NCBI RefSeq assembly: GCF_900199405.1
Contig: NZ_LT963430.1
Coordinates: forward strand, 992,001-1,056,000
Reading direction: 5' to 3'
DNA: 64,000 bases
Source of the DNA: Beduinella massiliensis
Lineage (GTDB): Bacteria > Bacillota > Clostridia > Christensenellales > Aristaeellaceae
A model generated the notes under the pieces. That model saw only the letters and a list, made by a program, of their open reading frames with translations, was not told the origin of the DNA and did not search any database. Position numbers and translations under genes: made by a program. Position 1 is the stretch's first letter. Each line of letters opens with the position of its first letter. Shown in pieces: positions 15,521 through 24,765 of the stretch.

Positions 15521-16009
15521 CTACACCCCTTCGTCTCTTTCGGCCCCATCCTGCGCGCGCAGCGCCGCGAGCCGTTCGTTGATGCGCCGCACGGATTCCC
15601 GGCAGCGCCGGTAGTTCATAAACCACGTTACCCCGTAGGTCGCGGTGAAGCTGAGCAGCATGGAAAGAAGCGCGCCCGGCGCGCGTCCCAAGCCCCAGAG
15701 CGCCGCGCTGATGGGCAGCCATACCGCCGTCGTCAGCAGGAAGTGCAGCGCGCCCTGCCGCAAAAAACTCCAGCGCTCCACCTCGAAAAGCACGGAAAAG
15801 CCGCCGAAGGCCGCGCCGATGAGCCCCACGAGCAGGTGATAGACCCCCAGCGCGAGCGAGAGCGAGGAAAAATGAGCGAGAAAATCGGGCAGAAGCGGCA
15901 CAAACCCTTCTCGTTGCACGCAAAGCTCGATGACGACGAGCGTCACGACGCTGCAGAGGCTCGTCACCGCCATGGAGCAGCCCGCGCGCGCAAGCGCTTT
16001 TTTCAGCAT
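15521..16009 (-). CDS. DUF3021 family membrane protein
   Basis: A 162-residue protein with four membrane helices; the pairing with an adjacent LytTR regulator is characteristic of DUF3021. The C-terminal cytoplasmic tail (MNYRRCRESVRRINERLAAL) is charged. In related operons the membrane protein restrains its LytTR partner, which activates the operon when relieved; here that is inference from synteny. GAAGGAGGG precedes the ATG. It lies 16 bases after the LytTR gene. Confidence 0.85.
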   Translation of the reverse strand: MLKKALARAGCSMAVTSLCSVVTLVVIELCVQREGFVPLLPDFLAHFSSLSLALGVYHLLVGLIGAAFGGFSVLFEVERWSFLRQGALHFLLTTAVWLPISAALWGLGRAPGALLSMLLSFTATYGVTWFMNYRRCRESVRRINERLAALRAQDGAERDEGV

Positions 16010-16025
16010 GAGAAACCCTCCTTCT

Positions 16026-16466
16026 TCAAATGCCCAGCGTCCGCTTGATGCGGGCGACGTTGCGGCGCGACACGTAGGTCTGAATGCCGCCCTCCATCTG
16101 CACGCGGATCGTGCCGGTCAGGCTCGTATCCAGCTTGACGATCCGCCGCAGGTTGACGATTTCAAACCGGGAGATGCGCACGAAGCGCGCCGGGTCGAGC
16201 CGCTCCTCCAGTTCGTAGAGCTTTTCGCGCAGCGCGTAGGCTCTTGCCCCACGCTGGGCGTACACCCGGTCGCGCTCCGCGTAAAAGCGCGCGACCTCGT
16301 CGCAGCGCATCACGGTCGTTTCGCCCTCCGCGTAGCCCGTGACCGTGGCCGACAGCGTGTTTTCGATCGATTCCTTCAGGCAAAGGACGTCGGGCGACCT
16401 TTCGCCCGCGCAGATGACGACCTCCGGCTCGTCATACTTTGGGTCGATGTGCAGCCTTATTTTCAT
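16026..16466 (-). CDS. LytTR-domain DNA-binding regulator
   Basis: A 146-residue protein with no receiver domain. The C-terminal ~95 residues form the LytTR DNA-binding fold: VMRCDEVARFYAERDRVYA, then LYELEERLDPARFVRISR and VQMEGGIQTYVSRRNVARIK, the motif EEeL-FvrIsRs...NL. It heads the operon with DUF3021, ABC ATPase and permease, and probably controls that operon. The promoter has TATACT at 16498-16503 with TTGCGT upstream. GGAGAGG lies before the ATG. Confidence 0.9.
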   Translation of the reverse strand: MKIRLHIDPKYDEPEVVICAGERSPDVLCLKESIENTLSATVTGYAEGETTVMRCDEVARFYAERDRVYAQRGARAYALREKLYELEERLDPARFVRISRFEIVNLRRIVKLDTSLTGTIRVQMEGGIQTYVSRRNVARIKRTLGI

Positions 16467-16503
16467 GAGCGCCCCGCCTCTCCTCGTCTTCCCCTACAGT
16501 ATA

Positions 16504-16784
16504 CCGGAACGGCAGGCAAACGCAAGCGTTCGCGGGCGAGCGGTCGATTCCGGCCCGTGAGCGGCTCGCGGCGTATAGAATGCAATTATGGAATATCGAT
16601 AAATATATATCGGCAAAGGGGGAAAGTGGACGTCGAAGCATCCGGGCGTCAGACCGCTGGCGTGGCAGGATGCGCGGCGCGGGAGCCTTGGCGGCATATA
16701 GAAGACGCCCGCATGCCGGTGAATCGGCAAACGGGCGTCTTCTACTATGAAGGGACTTCGTGAGGGGACTTCGCGCCATCCGTC
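16504..16784. other. Intergenic region with one terminator
   Basis: Beyond the terminator at 16700-16743, there is no supported gene. An AT-rich stretch around 16585-16615 (gaatatcgataaatatatatc) has no promoter pair that I can defend. Confidence 0.5.
16700..16743 (-). terminator. Terminator of the hybrid kinase gene
   Basis: A 12-bp perfect stem AGAAGACGCCCG/CGGGCGTCTTCT with an internal GCCG/CGGC pairing, 42 bases after the kinase stop; the T-run is weak. Confidence 0.65.
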
Positions 16785-19700
16785 TCAGGAAAGGCACGTG
16801 CGCAGCATGGCGAGCAGCGCGTCCAGATCCAGGGGCTTGGTGAGGTGGCCGTTCATGCCGGATTCAAGGGACTTGCGGCTGTCGTCGTCAAAGGCGTTGG
16901 CCGTCATGGCGATGATGGGCACCTGCTGGGCGTCCGGGCGGTTCAGGGTGCGGATGCGCCGGGTGGCCTCCAGGCCGTCCATGACGGGCATGCGGATGTC
17001 CATCAGCACCGCGTCAAAGTAGCCCGGGGCGCTCGCCTCAAAGGCGCGCACCGCCTGCGCGCCGTCCACCGCTTCCTCGGTCAGAAAGCCGTTCATGCCC
17101 AGCAGGGTCACCGCGATCTCGCGGTTGAGCGCGTTGTCCTCGACCACGAGCAGGCGCTTGCCCTGGAGCGATACCGGCTCCTTCTTCGCCTTTTCGGGAT
17201 GGGAAGCGGGCGCGGCGTCTCCCTGGCAGAGGTCGAAGCCGAGCGTAAAGAAGAATTCAGAGCCCTTGCCCAGTTCGCTGACGACCCGCAGCTCCCCGCC
17301 CATCATCTTGACGAGCTGGCTGGAAATAGCGAGTCCGAGCCCCGTGCCGCCGTAGCGGGCGGCCGTGTTTTTGCCGCCCTGTTCAAAGGTGTTGAAGATT
17401 CGCTCCTGCGCGTCGGGGCTGATGCCGATGCCCGTGTCGCGCACGGAAAAGCGCAGGAACACGCGCGTCCCCGTCTGCGGCCCCTCGCGACAGACGTGCA
17501 CGGTGACGCGGCCGCCGGCGTCCGTAAACTTGATCGCGTTGCCGATGATGTTGATGAGCACCTGGTTCAGGCGCAGCGCGTCCAGCGAGAGGGGGGAGAG
17601 GGGCGAGAAGCCGTCCACGAACTCGAGCGCGACGCCCTTGACCTGCGCCTGCGCGCCCAGGAGCGATCGCAGGCTCGAAAGCTGCGCGGCCAGGTCGGTC
17701 TGCTCGAGGTTCAGCTGCAATTTGCCGCTCTCGATGCGGGACATGTCCAGCACGTCGCCGATGAGCGTCAGCAGATAGGCGTTGGCCGATTCGATCTTTT
17801 CCAGGCATTTGAGCGTCTGCGCGGGGTCGTTTACGACCGCCTTGGCGATGGTCGTCATGCCGGAAATCGCGTTCATCGGCGTGCGGATCTCGTGCGACAT
17901 GCGCGAGAGGAAGTCCGTCTTCGCCTGGCTGACGGCGTCCGCGCGCGCCTTCATCACGAAGGAAGCGATGATGCGCGACAGCTCGCGCACGAGCCGGATC
18001 TGTTCCTGCGTCCAGGGGTAGTCCTCCTGGCTGCTTTCAAAGCACAGCGCGCCCGCATAGGAGCCGCGGTCCCAGATCGCAGCGCTCAGGCACGAGGCGA
18101 GCGGGCGGCGGCCGCGGATGGATTCCGTGCACACGCCGTCCTTGACGTAGAGCGAGGCGACCTCCGCGTAGGTTTCCGACGACAGGTAGAAGGTCTGGCC
18201 GCTTTGCAGGTCCTCGCTGCGCCGCGCCCACTGATAGGCCACGAGCACGCGCAGGTATTCGGGGTCGACCTCCGTGACGGAGACGCGGTCCAGCCCGTAA
18301 CGGGTGCCCAGGCGCGTGAGCAGCAGGTAGACCGCGTCGTCCAGACGGCGGGCCTTGCCCAGCAGCTCCAGCGCGAAGTCCAGCATGCTGCCGTCGTCCG
18401 GCGCGGGGCGCTCGTCGATTTCGTTGAATAGGTGCTCGCTGGGATAGATGTGGGTGAGCGCGGTGCCCATCTCGCTGGAGGAGTCGAGGTAGCAGACGGC
18501 GCGCCCGCGGCAGTGGTCCTTCACGTACAGCAGCGCGCTTTCGGCGCAGCGGTACAGGCCGCCGTATTCGCCGGTCACCTCGGCAGAGCACATGCCGATG
18601 CTGGCCGAGATGATGGGCGCCTCGCCCTCCGCCGCGGGGTAGAGCATCTGGATGCGCGAGGCGATGCGCGGGCCGACGACCTTGGCACGGGTGCGTCCGA
18701 TGCCGGGCACCAGCATCATGAATTCGTCGCCGCCCATGCGGGCGATGAGCGCGCGCTCCCCGCCTTCGTCGCGCAGGATGGAGGCGACGTCCTGCAGGAT
18801 CGCGTCTGCGAATACGCGCCCCTCGCGGGCGTTGAGCGCGTCGAAGTCGTCCATGTCCACGAGCATCAGGGCCATGGGCTCCTCCGGGTCGCGCGCGAGC
18901 AGCGCCTCCTGAATCGCCTTGACCCCGGGCTCCCGCAGGAAAGCGCCGGTCAGCGGGTCGTGCGAGCGCGTGGCGTCCAGCAGCAGCTCCATTTCGCGCT
19001 CGCGGGTGATGTCCTCGAAGATGCCCACCGCGGAGGCGCTGCCGTCCGAGCGCACGGCGGAAACCGTCGCGCGGCACCAGAGCCCGCCCGGCGCGTACTG
19101 ATAGACGCAGCCCGCCGTCCGTTCGCCGGAACGGATGCGCTCCAGCATGTGCAAAAAACCGGCGCGGCAGCCGGGCGATACATAGGCGTCGGCAAAGGCC
19201 TGCGCGGGGCCCGTGAAGCTTTCGCCGCAGCCGAAATGGGAGCAGGCGCGCGCGGGAATGCGCAGCTCCGAACGCATGGGGTCGTAGTAAAACTCGAAGG
19301 TGGAGGTGTGCTCCAGCGCAAGGCGCAGCAGCTCGCGCCCCTCGCGCACCTGCCCCGCCAGGCGGCGGGTCTGTACCTGCGCGCGGCGGCCCTCGTTGAT
19401 GTCGATGTATACGCTTTGCACCATCGTGCCGCCGCTGGGGTCCGCGACGAGCTCCGCCTGGCCGATGATCCACAGCGCGGTGTGATCCCTGCGCTGCAGC
19501 TGATAGTCAAACGGGAAGGTGTCGCCGATTTCCTTCAGCGCTTCCACCTCACGCAGGATGCGCTCGCGGTCAGACGGCGAGATAAGATCCGGCATGTACC
19601 AGTCTTTCTTGGCCCAGAAGGATTCCGGGGTGTAGCCGAAAATACGGATGGCCTCCTGGTTGGCGTCGCGAAAGAGCATCCGGCCGCCAGGCAGGAGCTT

Positions 19701-20609
19701 GTATTGCACGATGCCGCAGAGGACCGAATCAAACAGATGGTTGTAGCGGCGGGCCTGTTCTTCCTTTTCGCGCACCTCGCGCTGCAGGAGCTCCTCGTAC
19801 AGCATCTCGTCGGATACGTCGCGGATGACGCTGAGCGACAGCCGGCGTCCATCCTCGTCTACGCCCATCTTGCTAATGCCGCTGACCCACATGGCGGAGC
19901 CGTCCTTCTTCAGCATGCGGTAACGCACGTCGCGGTCGTCCGCGCCCGAAACGCACTGGCTGAAGAGCGCGCGGTCGTCCGGGTGCACGCTGGCAAGCAC
20001 CTGGCCGTCCGTCGCCGCCACGAATTCCTCGTAATTGTAGCCCAGATAGCCGAGCATCCGGTTGTTGATGGTGTAAAGCGGATAGCCCTCGGAGACGTAC
20101 ACGCCGATGAGCCCGCCGGGTATGCCGCGTCCCAGCAGGTCCACGGCGCGGCGGCTTACGCGCGCCTCAAAGTCCGAATAGGCCTCGCCCTTGCCGCGGA
20201 CGGGGAAGTATTCGCCGTCCGCCTGGTCGTCGCAGGGCATGGAGGCGTGGATCGAGGCGATGCGGCAGTCGGCGTCCTGCATGACGCAGGTGGCGTTTAC
20301 GCGCACGGATACGAGCATGGCGCCCTGCCACACGTCCAGCGTGCACAGGCACACGGCGCACTGCGCGGCGAGCACGTGATCCTCCGCGCGCGTGAAGACA
20401 AAGCGGCAGGCATCCGGCGCCTGCGCCACCTCCTCGCGCAGCGCGCGGATCGCATCGTCGCGGTTCCAGGCGATTTCGTGGCCGCCGGTGCCCAGCCACT
20501 GGACGTCCTGCGTGAGATAACCGGCGGTCAGGTCGGGATCGCGCCGGTTCAAATAGGCGTCGAAAAACGCCCGAACCGTTTGCAGGGCATCGCCGCTGCG
20601 AATATTCAT
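16785..20609 (-). CDS. Hybrid sensor kinase with NTF2-like, PAS, GGDEF, GAF, HisKA/HATPase and receiver domains
   Basis: A 1274-residue cytosolic signalling protein with no membrane segment. Order by eye: SnoaL/NTF2-like domain (~1-130, FFDAYLNRRDPDLTAGY), three PAS modules (~150-535), GGDEF domain (~540-700, intact MGGDEF near 625), GAF-like module (~740-880), HisKA with SHEIRTPMN (His near 905), HATPase_c (NAIKFTDAG, DTGIGIS, GGTGLGLAIS), and a receiver with VLMDIRMPVMDG (Asp near 1202). It could thus both make c-di-GMP and phosphorelay to an unknown Hpt partner. GGAGG precedes the ATG. It appears monocistronic, terminated at 16743. Confidence 0.9.
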   Translation of the reverse strand: MNIRSGDALQTVRAFFDAYLNRRDPDLTAGYLTQDVQWLGTGGHEIAWNRDDAIRALREEVAQAPDACRFVFTRAEDHVLAAQCAVCLCTLDVWQGAMLVSVRVNATCVMQDADCRIASIHASMPCDDQADGEYFPVRGKGEAYSDFEARVSRRAVDLLGRGIPGGLIGVYVSEGYPLYTINNRMLGYLGYNYEEFVAATDGQVLASVHPDDRALFSQCVSGADDRDVRYRMLKKDGSAMWVSGISKMGVDEDGRRLSLSVIRDVSDEMLYEELLQREVREKEEQARRYNHLFDSVLCGIVQYKLLPGGRMLFRDANQEAIRIFGYTPESFWAKKDWYMPDLISPSDRERILREVEALKEIGDTFPFDYQLQRRDHTALWIIGQAELVADPSGGTMVQSVYIDINEGRRAQVQTRRLAGQVREGRELLRLALEHTSTFEFYYDPMRSELRIPARACSHFGCGESFTGPAQAFADAYVSPGCRAGFLHMLERIRSGERTAGCVYQYAPGGLWCRATVSAVRSDGSASAVGIFEDITREREMELLLDATRSHDPLTGAFLREPGVKAIQEALLARDPEEPMALMLVDMDDFDALNAREGRVFADAILQDVASILRDEGGERALIARMGGDEFMMLVPGIGRTRAKVVGPRIASRIQMLYPAAEGEAPIISASIGMCSAEVTGEYGGLYRCAESALLYVKDHCRGRAVCYLDSSSEMGTALTHIYPSEHLFNEIDERPAPDDGSMLDFALELLGKARRLDDAVYLLLTRLGTRYGLDRVSVTEVDPEYLRVLVAYQWARRSEDLQSGQTFYLSSETYAEVASLYVKDGVCTESIRGRRPLASCLSAAIWDRGSYAGALCFESSQEDYPWTQEQIRLVRELSRIIASFVMKARADAVSQAKTDFLSRMSHEIRTPMNAISGMTTIAKAVVNDPAQTLKCLEKIESANAYLLTLIGDVLDMSRIESGKLQLNLEQTDLAAQLSSLRSLLGAQAQVKGVALEFVDGFSPLSPLSLDALRLNQVLINIIGNAIKFTDAGGRVTVHVCREGPQTGTRVFLRFSVRDTGIGISPDAQERIFNTFEQGGKNTAARYGGTGLGLAISSQLVKMMGGELRVVSELGKGSEFFFTLGFDLCQGDAAPASHPEKAKKEPVSLQGKRLLVVEDNALNREIAVTLLGMNGFLTEEAVDGAQAVRAFEASAPGYFDAVLMDIRMPVMDGLEATRRIRTLNRPDAQQVPIIAMTANAFDDDSRKSLESGMNGHLTKPLDLDALLAMLRTCLS

Positions 20610-20659
20610 GACGCTGGCCTCCTTCTGCCGCCCATGCGGGGCATCCCGCGGGGAGCCGT

Positions 20660-21691
20660 TTACTTTTGTATGTATGCCTCGATGAGGCGCAGCGTGTTTT
20701 GAACGCCCAGGACGTGGCTGCGCTCGTAGCCGTGCGAGGCGTACACGCCCGCGCCGATGAGGGCGAAGCGCATGTCGTGCCCGGCGGAAAGCGAGGTCGC
20801 CGCGTCGGAGGAGTAGAAGGGATAGACGTCCACCGCGTAGTCCAGGCCGTTTGCACGGGCCAGCGCGACGAGCTCGCCGGTCATCTCGTAGTCGTAGGGC
20901 CCCGCGCTGTCCTTGGCGCAGATCGAGACCTGCGTCTCCCGGCAGGAAAGGCCGTCGCCCACGCAGCCCATGTCGACCACGAGCAGGTCCTCGGTGTCCT
21001 GCGGGATGCCGCTGGAGGCGCCGTGTCCGACCTCCTCGTAGACGGAGAAGAAGATGCTGGTCTTGCGCGCCGGACGCACCGCGCCCGCCGAGACGGCGTG
21101 CGCGAGGGCGAGCAGCATGCCCGCGCTGAGCTTGTCGTCCAGAAAGCGGCTGCGGATAAAGCCGGAGGGGGTTACCCGAACGCGCGGGTCGAGCAGCGCG
21201 TAATCGCCCACCTCGATGCCGAGCGCGCGCACGTCCTGCGCCGTGGAGACCAGCTCGTCGAGCAGGATTTCCATCTTCTTGTCGTCGCGCTTCTGATCGG
21301 GCAGCTCGTGGTTGACGTGGGTGGAGGCGTTGTCCGCCTGCACGACGCCGGTGTAGCGGCGCCCGTCCCGCGTGACGACGGTGACATTTTCCGTCTCCAC
21401 GGCGTTGAGCGAGGGGCCGCCGATGCGCGTGAAGCGCAGGCGTCCGTCGGCCTTGATCTCGCGCACCATGAGGCCCAAGGTATCCACGTGCGCGGCGAGC
21501 GTCAGGGGCGAGCCCTCGCCGCCGAGGCAGCAGACGACGCAGCCCTTGCGCGTGCGCACGGGCGAAAAACCGAGCGCTGTAAGCGATTCAAGCAGGTGGT
21601 CGGTGACGTTTCGGGTGTAACCCGTGGGGCTTCCGATTTCAAGCAGGCGCACGGTTTCGTCTACCGCCGCCTGCACAAACTGCTGATCCAT
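20660..21691 (-). CDS. M42 family metallo-aminopeptidase
   Basis: A 343-residue M42 peptidase, a cytosolic dinuclear metal aminopeptidase that forms large tetrahedral assemblies. Motifs: LTLAAHVDTLG (first metal ligands), SRFLDDKLSAG, FFSVYEEVGHGAS with the catalytic Glu pair, VVDMGCVGDG, and ASHGYERSHVLG at the C-terminus. Length and motifs fit the family throughout. AAGGAG lies before the ATG. It follows the aminotransferase gene by 16 bases, implying an operon for peptide and amino acid turnover; which peptides is not known. Confidence 0.92.
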   Translation of the reverse strand: MDQQFVQAAVDETVRLLEIGSPTGYTRNVTDHLLESLTALGFSPVRTRKGCVVCCLGGEGSPLTLAAHVDTLGLMVREIKADGRLRFTRIGGPSLNAVETENVTVVTRDGRRYTGVVQADNASTHVNHELPDQKRDDKKMEILLDELVSTAQDVRALGIEVGDYALLDPRVRVTPSGFIRSRFLDDKLSAGMLLALAHAVSAGAVRPARKTSIFFSVYEEVGHGASSGIPQDTEDLLVVDMGCVGDGLSCRETQVSICAKDSAGPYDYEMTGELVALARANGLDYAVDVYPFYSSDAATSLSAGHDMRFALIGAGVYASHGYERSHVLGVQNTLRLIEAYIQK

Positions 21692-21707
21692 AAGGAGACT
21701 CCTTCAC

Positions 21708-22589
21708 TCATAAAATGTACTCGTCAAAATAGGTGGGCCCGCAGGCCGCGACGAGGCGCTCGTGGTACGCCCGCTGCAGGGCGCGCGTCACGGGGCCGGG
21801 GCGTCCGTCCGCGATAGGGCGTCCATCCACGCTGACGACGGGCGCGGGGCGGTGGGTGACGTCGGAGCAGAAGGCCTCGTCGGCCGTAAAGAGCTCCTCC
21901 GTCGTAAACGCGCGTTCTTCCACCGGGATGGAGAGCGCCCGCGCGAGCTCCAGAATGTGCTTTCTCGTCGTGCCGGGCAGGATTTCGCAGGTCAGCGGGT
22001 GGGTGAGGATCGTTCCCCCGCGCACGGCGTACATCGTCGAGGCGGCGCATTCGGTGACGAGGCCGTCGCGCGCGAAGATCGCGTCGTCGCAGCCCGCCTC
22101 CGCGGCCTTCTGCATGCAGTAGGTGTTGGGAATCAGGTTGAGCGTCTTGATGTCGCACCGGCCCCAGCGGAAATCCTCGAAGAGCGCGGAGCGCAGCCCT
22201 TCCTGATAGTCCCGCGCGCTAAAGCTGTGCGGGCGCACGGTCATCACGAACGTCGCGGGCGTTCCCTTGGGCGGGAAGACGTGGCGGCGGGGAGCCGCGC
22301 CGCGCGTGAGCTGGAAGTAGACGATCAGCTCGTCCCCCTCCACCTGCGAGATGCCCTCTTCGATGAGCCGGGCGAGCACGTCGCGGTCATAGGGGCACTC
22401 GATTTCAAGCTGGCGCGCGGAATTTTCAAAGCGATCCAGATGGTCGCCCAGCGCGAAGGGCACGTGGTTGAAGGCCATGACGACGTCGTACACGCCGTCG
22501 CCAAAGTAAAAGCCCCGATCCAGAATGGGGACCTTGGCTTCCTCGATGGGCAAAAACGTTCCGTTTAAAAAGGCGATGCTTTCCTTCAT
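21708..22589 (-). CDS. Class IV aminotransferase (D-amino-acid transaminase/BCAT-like)
   Basis: A 293-residue PLP fold-type IV enzyme. Marks are FLNGTFLPIEEAKVPILDRG at the N-terminus, FYFGDGVYDV, the PLP lysine in CDIKTLNLIPN (near 148), and GTTRKHILELAR with phosphate-loop character. D-amino acid transaminase is the best match, but branched-chain transaminases and aminodeoxychorismate lyases share the fold. ATG 22589 is chosen because AGGAGG lies 7 bases upstream; the frame is open to 22775 only by chance. A TATAAT on the same strand lies at 22639-22644. D-Ala or D-Glu supply for the wall is a possible role. Confidence 0.85.
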   Translation of the reverse strand: MKESIAFLNGTFLPIEEAKVPILDRGFYFGDGVYDVVMAFNHVPFALGDHLDRFENSARQLEIECPYDRDVLARLIEEGISQVEGDELIVYFQLTRGAAPRRHVFPPKGTPATFVMTVRPHSFSARDYQEGLRSALFEDFRWGRCDIKTLNLIPNTYCMQKAAEAGCDDAIFARDGLVTECAASTMYAVRGGTILTHPLTCEILPGTTRKHILELARALSIPVEERAFTTEELFTADEAFCSDVTHRPAPVVSVDGRPIADGRPGPVTRALQRAYHERLVAACGPTYFDEYIL

Positions 22590-22651
22590 GTGCATTCCTC
22601 CTGTGAGGTGACGCGCGGCCCTCCGCGCGATTGCTTTCATTATAACACGCC

Positions 22652-23034
22652 TGCGAGGAAGACGTCTCCATTTTGCGATATTTTTTATCGGCGGGCCTCC
22701 ATGGACGCCTTTCTGAATGAAGTTGAAAACGGGCCGAGGATCCTGTACAATCCTTTTTAGAGGGAATTTGCACAAAGCCCCCGGATTTTTACGGGCCGGG
22801 CGGGACGGCGGGCAAAGATGCTTTGGGGCCGGGCGCTCGTGACAAAAAAATCATTGCTTGAAGGGAACTGCGCTATAGCGAGAAAGCGCTGAATGCGATC
22901 GGCAACCCGCTCCCCGCATTCTGGAAAAAATGCTGTGAAAAACGGTCTTCCCCCGCTTGAAGGGCATGCGTTTATCACGCCTTCCCTGTCGGTTTTCCGA
23001 CGGCAGGCGGCCCGCGTCCGCCGAAGGGCGCGCG
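22652..23034. other. Intergenic region with a lone plus-strand promoter
   Basis: TTGAAA (22723-22728), a 17-base spacer and TACAAT (22746-22751) point rightwards, but no well-supported gene follows before the convergent gene ends at 23035. Short frames near 22780-22890 lack family features. A GTCGG/CCGAC hairpin (about 22990-23005) lies just past the end of the minus-strand gene. Confidence 0.5.
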
Positions 23035-23610
23035 TCAGCGCGCGAAGGTCTCCTCGCCCAGCGCGTACAGGGCGGTCTGCTCGTCCGGGCCGAAGAGCGC
23101 GTAGACGACGTCGCCCGTGCGTACGACGAGCGCGCCCTCGTCGTTTTGGCCGGAAAGGTGCACGGCGTCCAGCCCGCGAAGCCGCATGCCTGCGGCTGCG
23201 TCGGGCGCATAGCCCGCCTGGGGGAGCGTGGTGAGGTAGGCCGCGGGCCATGCGCTCACGCAGCGCACCGGCACGCCGCCGCGCGCCTCGTAGGTGAGCG
23301 TAACCACGCGGCAGGTGTCGGTTCCCGCCTTTACGTCCTCGGCGTTTGCGCCGAGCGGCTCCTCGAGCGGGAGCGAAAGCAGCTCGGCGGGGAAGTACGC
23401 GGCCGCGTTCTGCGGGCTTACGGCGCCGTCCAGCGGGCGGGGGTCGAAGCGAGGCGCCGCCGTCGCCTGCGCGTTCTCCTGCGCCGCGCGGCTCAGCTCC
23501 GGCGCCTCGCCCATGACGACGACGAGGTAGAACGTGCAGACGCACGCCGCGGCGAGCAGCGTCCAGGCGAGAACCGACGGGATGCGCCGGAGAATGGACG
23601 AGAGCTTCAT
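23035..23610 (-). CDS. Membrane-anchored protein of unknown function
   Basis: A 191-residue protein beginning MKLSSILRRIPSVLAW with a single N-terminal membrane segment, followed by an extracytoplasmic domain of ~160 residues containing AAYFPAELLSLPLEEP and repeated short strands. ATG 23610 is favoured by an AAAGGA ribosome site and by a 4-base overlap with the upstream gene's stop. I recognise no domain. It forms a two-gene unit with the membrane protein upstream; the two may function together. Confidence 0.72.
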   Translation of the reverse strand: MKLSSILRRIPSVLAWTLLAAACVCTFYLVVVMGEAPELSRAAQENAQATAAPRFDPRPLDGAVSPQNAAAYFPAELLSLPLEEPLGANAEDVKAGTDTCRVVTLTYEARGGVPVRCVSAWPAAYLTTLPQAGYAPDAAAGMRLRGLDAVHLSGQNDEGALVVRTGDVVYALFGPDEQTALYALGEETFAR

Positions 23611-23975
23611 CGTTTTTTTCCTTTCTTTTTGTCGCGAAGGCTGCGCACCTCGTCGCCGCACACGCCGGAGACGAGCGCGATCAGCGCGCAGGCGAAGAGC
23701 ATCGGGAAGGAAGGCCGCAGGCCGTAAAGGGGCAGGAGCAGATAGCCGAGCAGCGGCCAGGGCCAGACGGCGATGGGCGCTATGGCACACCGCGCGATGC
23801 GGTAGGGAACGACGGCGCTCAAAACGGGGCATAATAGATAGCAGAGCGCGAACGTCGAGGCGGCAAGCAGCGGCTGCGGCAGCAGGGCGCACAGCGGCGG
23901 CAGCAGCGCGAACGGCAGCACGCAGGCGGCGATGCCGGTGAAAAAGCAGCGCAGCGTGTGAGATTGTTTTTGCAT
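23607..23975 (-). CDS. Small integral membrane protein, unknown
   Basis: A 122-residue protein with four hydrophobic segments and a short basic tail (RSLRDKKKGKKR). AGGAGG precedes the ATG by 7 bases. Its stop overlaps the start of the next gene by 4 bases, a translational-coupling arrangement. No conserved family recognised. Confidence 0.72.
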   Translation of the reverse strand: MQKQSHTLRCFFTGIAACVLPFALLPPLCALLPQPLLAASTFALCYLLCPVLSAVVPYRIARCAIAPIAVWPWPLLGYLLLPLYGLRPSFPMLFACALIALVSGVCGDEVRSLRDKKKGKKR

Positions 23976-24080
23976 GATGCCTCCTGTGAATCTTTGTAAG
24001 CGATTATAGCATACCCCGGCGCGCCGTGCAAATATCGGGCGTTCGGGATGAAGCGGCGCTTCGCGCGCGTTAATTCATAC

Positions 24081-24107
24081 GGAACAGAACAGAGGGGCAA
24101 TCGACCT
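24081..24107 (+). promoter_or_regulatory. Possible ECF-type autoregulated promoter
   Basis: GGAAC (24081-24085), 16-base spacer, CGACCT (24102-24107), resembling ECF sigma -35/-10 elements just upstream of an ECF sigma gene. Low certainty. Confidence 0.3.
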
Positions 24108-24150
24108 GGCCGATGGCCGGATATAGAAGCAGATGAGCGGGAGGAACGGC

Positions 24151-24765
24151 ATGCAGGAAGAAAGCAAGCTGCTGAGCCGGGCGCAGCGGGGAGACCCGGA
24201 CGCATTTGAACGGCTAATTACGCCCTACGAAAAGCGGGTTTACGCGCTGGCGCTGCGAATGATGGGAAACGCGGAGGACGCGCGCGACGCGGCGCAGGAC
24301 GCGATGGTGCGCCTCTGGCGCGCGCTGCCGGATTATCGCGAGCGCGCGAGCCTCTCCACGTGGATTTATAAAATTACCACCAGCGCCTGCCTGGACGCGC
24401 TGCGCAAGCGCCGCGTGCGCGCGCAGGAATCGCTGGAGGCGATGATGGAGGACGGCTTTGCGCCTACGAGCGGCGTGGACGAGCCGTCGGAGGCGCTGCT
24501 GCGGCGCGCGCGGGCGGAACAGGTGCGCGAGGGGATGCAGCGCCTGCCGGACGATTTACGCGCCGCGCTGATATTGCGCGACGTGCAGGGCGAGCGCTAC
24601 GAGGACGTGGCGCAGGCGCTGGGCGTGAACGTGGGCACGGTCAAGTCGCGCATTCACAGGGCGCGCGAAAAGCTTTGTGAATTTTTGACCCAAAGCCCGG
24701 AACTTTTCGGCGCGGGGCGCGTTCAAAGAAGTGAAGGAAAGGGGGAAAAGAAGCGTGGACTGTGA
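24151..24765 (+). CDS. RNA polymerase ECF-type sigma factor
   Basis: A 204-residue sigma-70 family ECF factor. Region 2 spans EERLITPYEKRVYALALRMM-like residues through AQDAMVRLWRALPDYR, STWIYKITTSACLD; region 4 is LPDDLRAALILRDVQGERYE with GTVKSRIHRAREKL. ATG 24151 is supported by GGGAGG 6 bases upstream; ATG 24133 is possible but lacks a site. Its end overlaps the zinc-finger anti-sigma gene, the usual ECF pair. The operon then continues with a SIMPL-domain protein. Confidence 0.93.
   Translation: MQEESKLLSRAQRGDPDAFERLITPYEKRVYALALRMMGNAEDARDAAQDAMVRLWRALPDYRERASLSTWIYKITTSACLDALRKRRVRAQESLEAMMEDGFAPTSGVDEPSEALLRRARAEQVREGMQRLPDDLRAALILRDVQGERYEDVAQALGVNVGTVKSRIHRAREKLCEFLTQSPELFGAGRVQRSEGKGEKKRGL

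Noticed and set aside
18432-20702. 756-codon frame antisense to the hybrid kinase
   Set aside because: Shadow of a well-supported multidomain gene.
22750-22960. 6S or other housekeeping RNA after the orphan promoter
   Set aside because: No recognisable 6S fold (long hairpin with central bubble) or conserved motif was found by eye.
23607-23975. Larger 285-codon frame joining both membrane proteins
   Set aside because: Its upstream part is out of frame with the real small membrane gene; AAAGGA and an ATGA overlap support separate genes.
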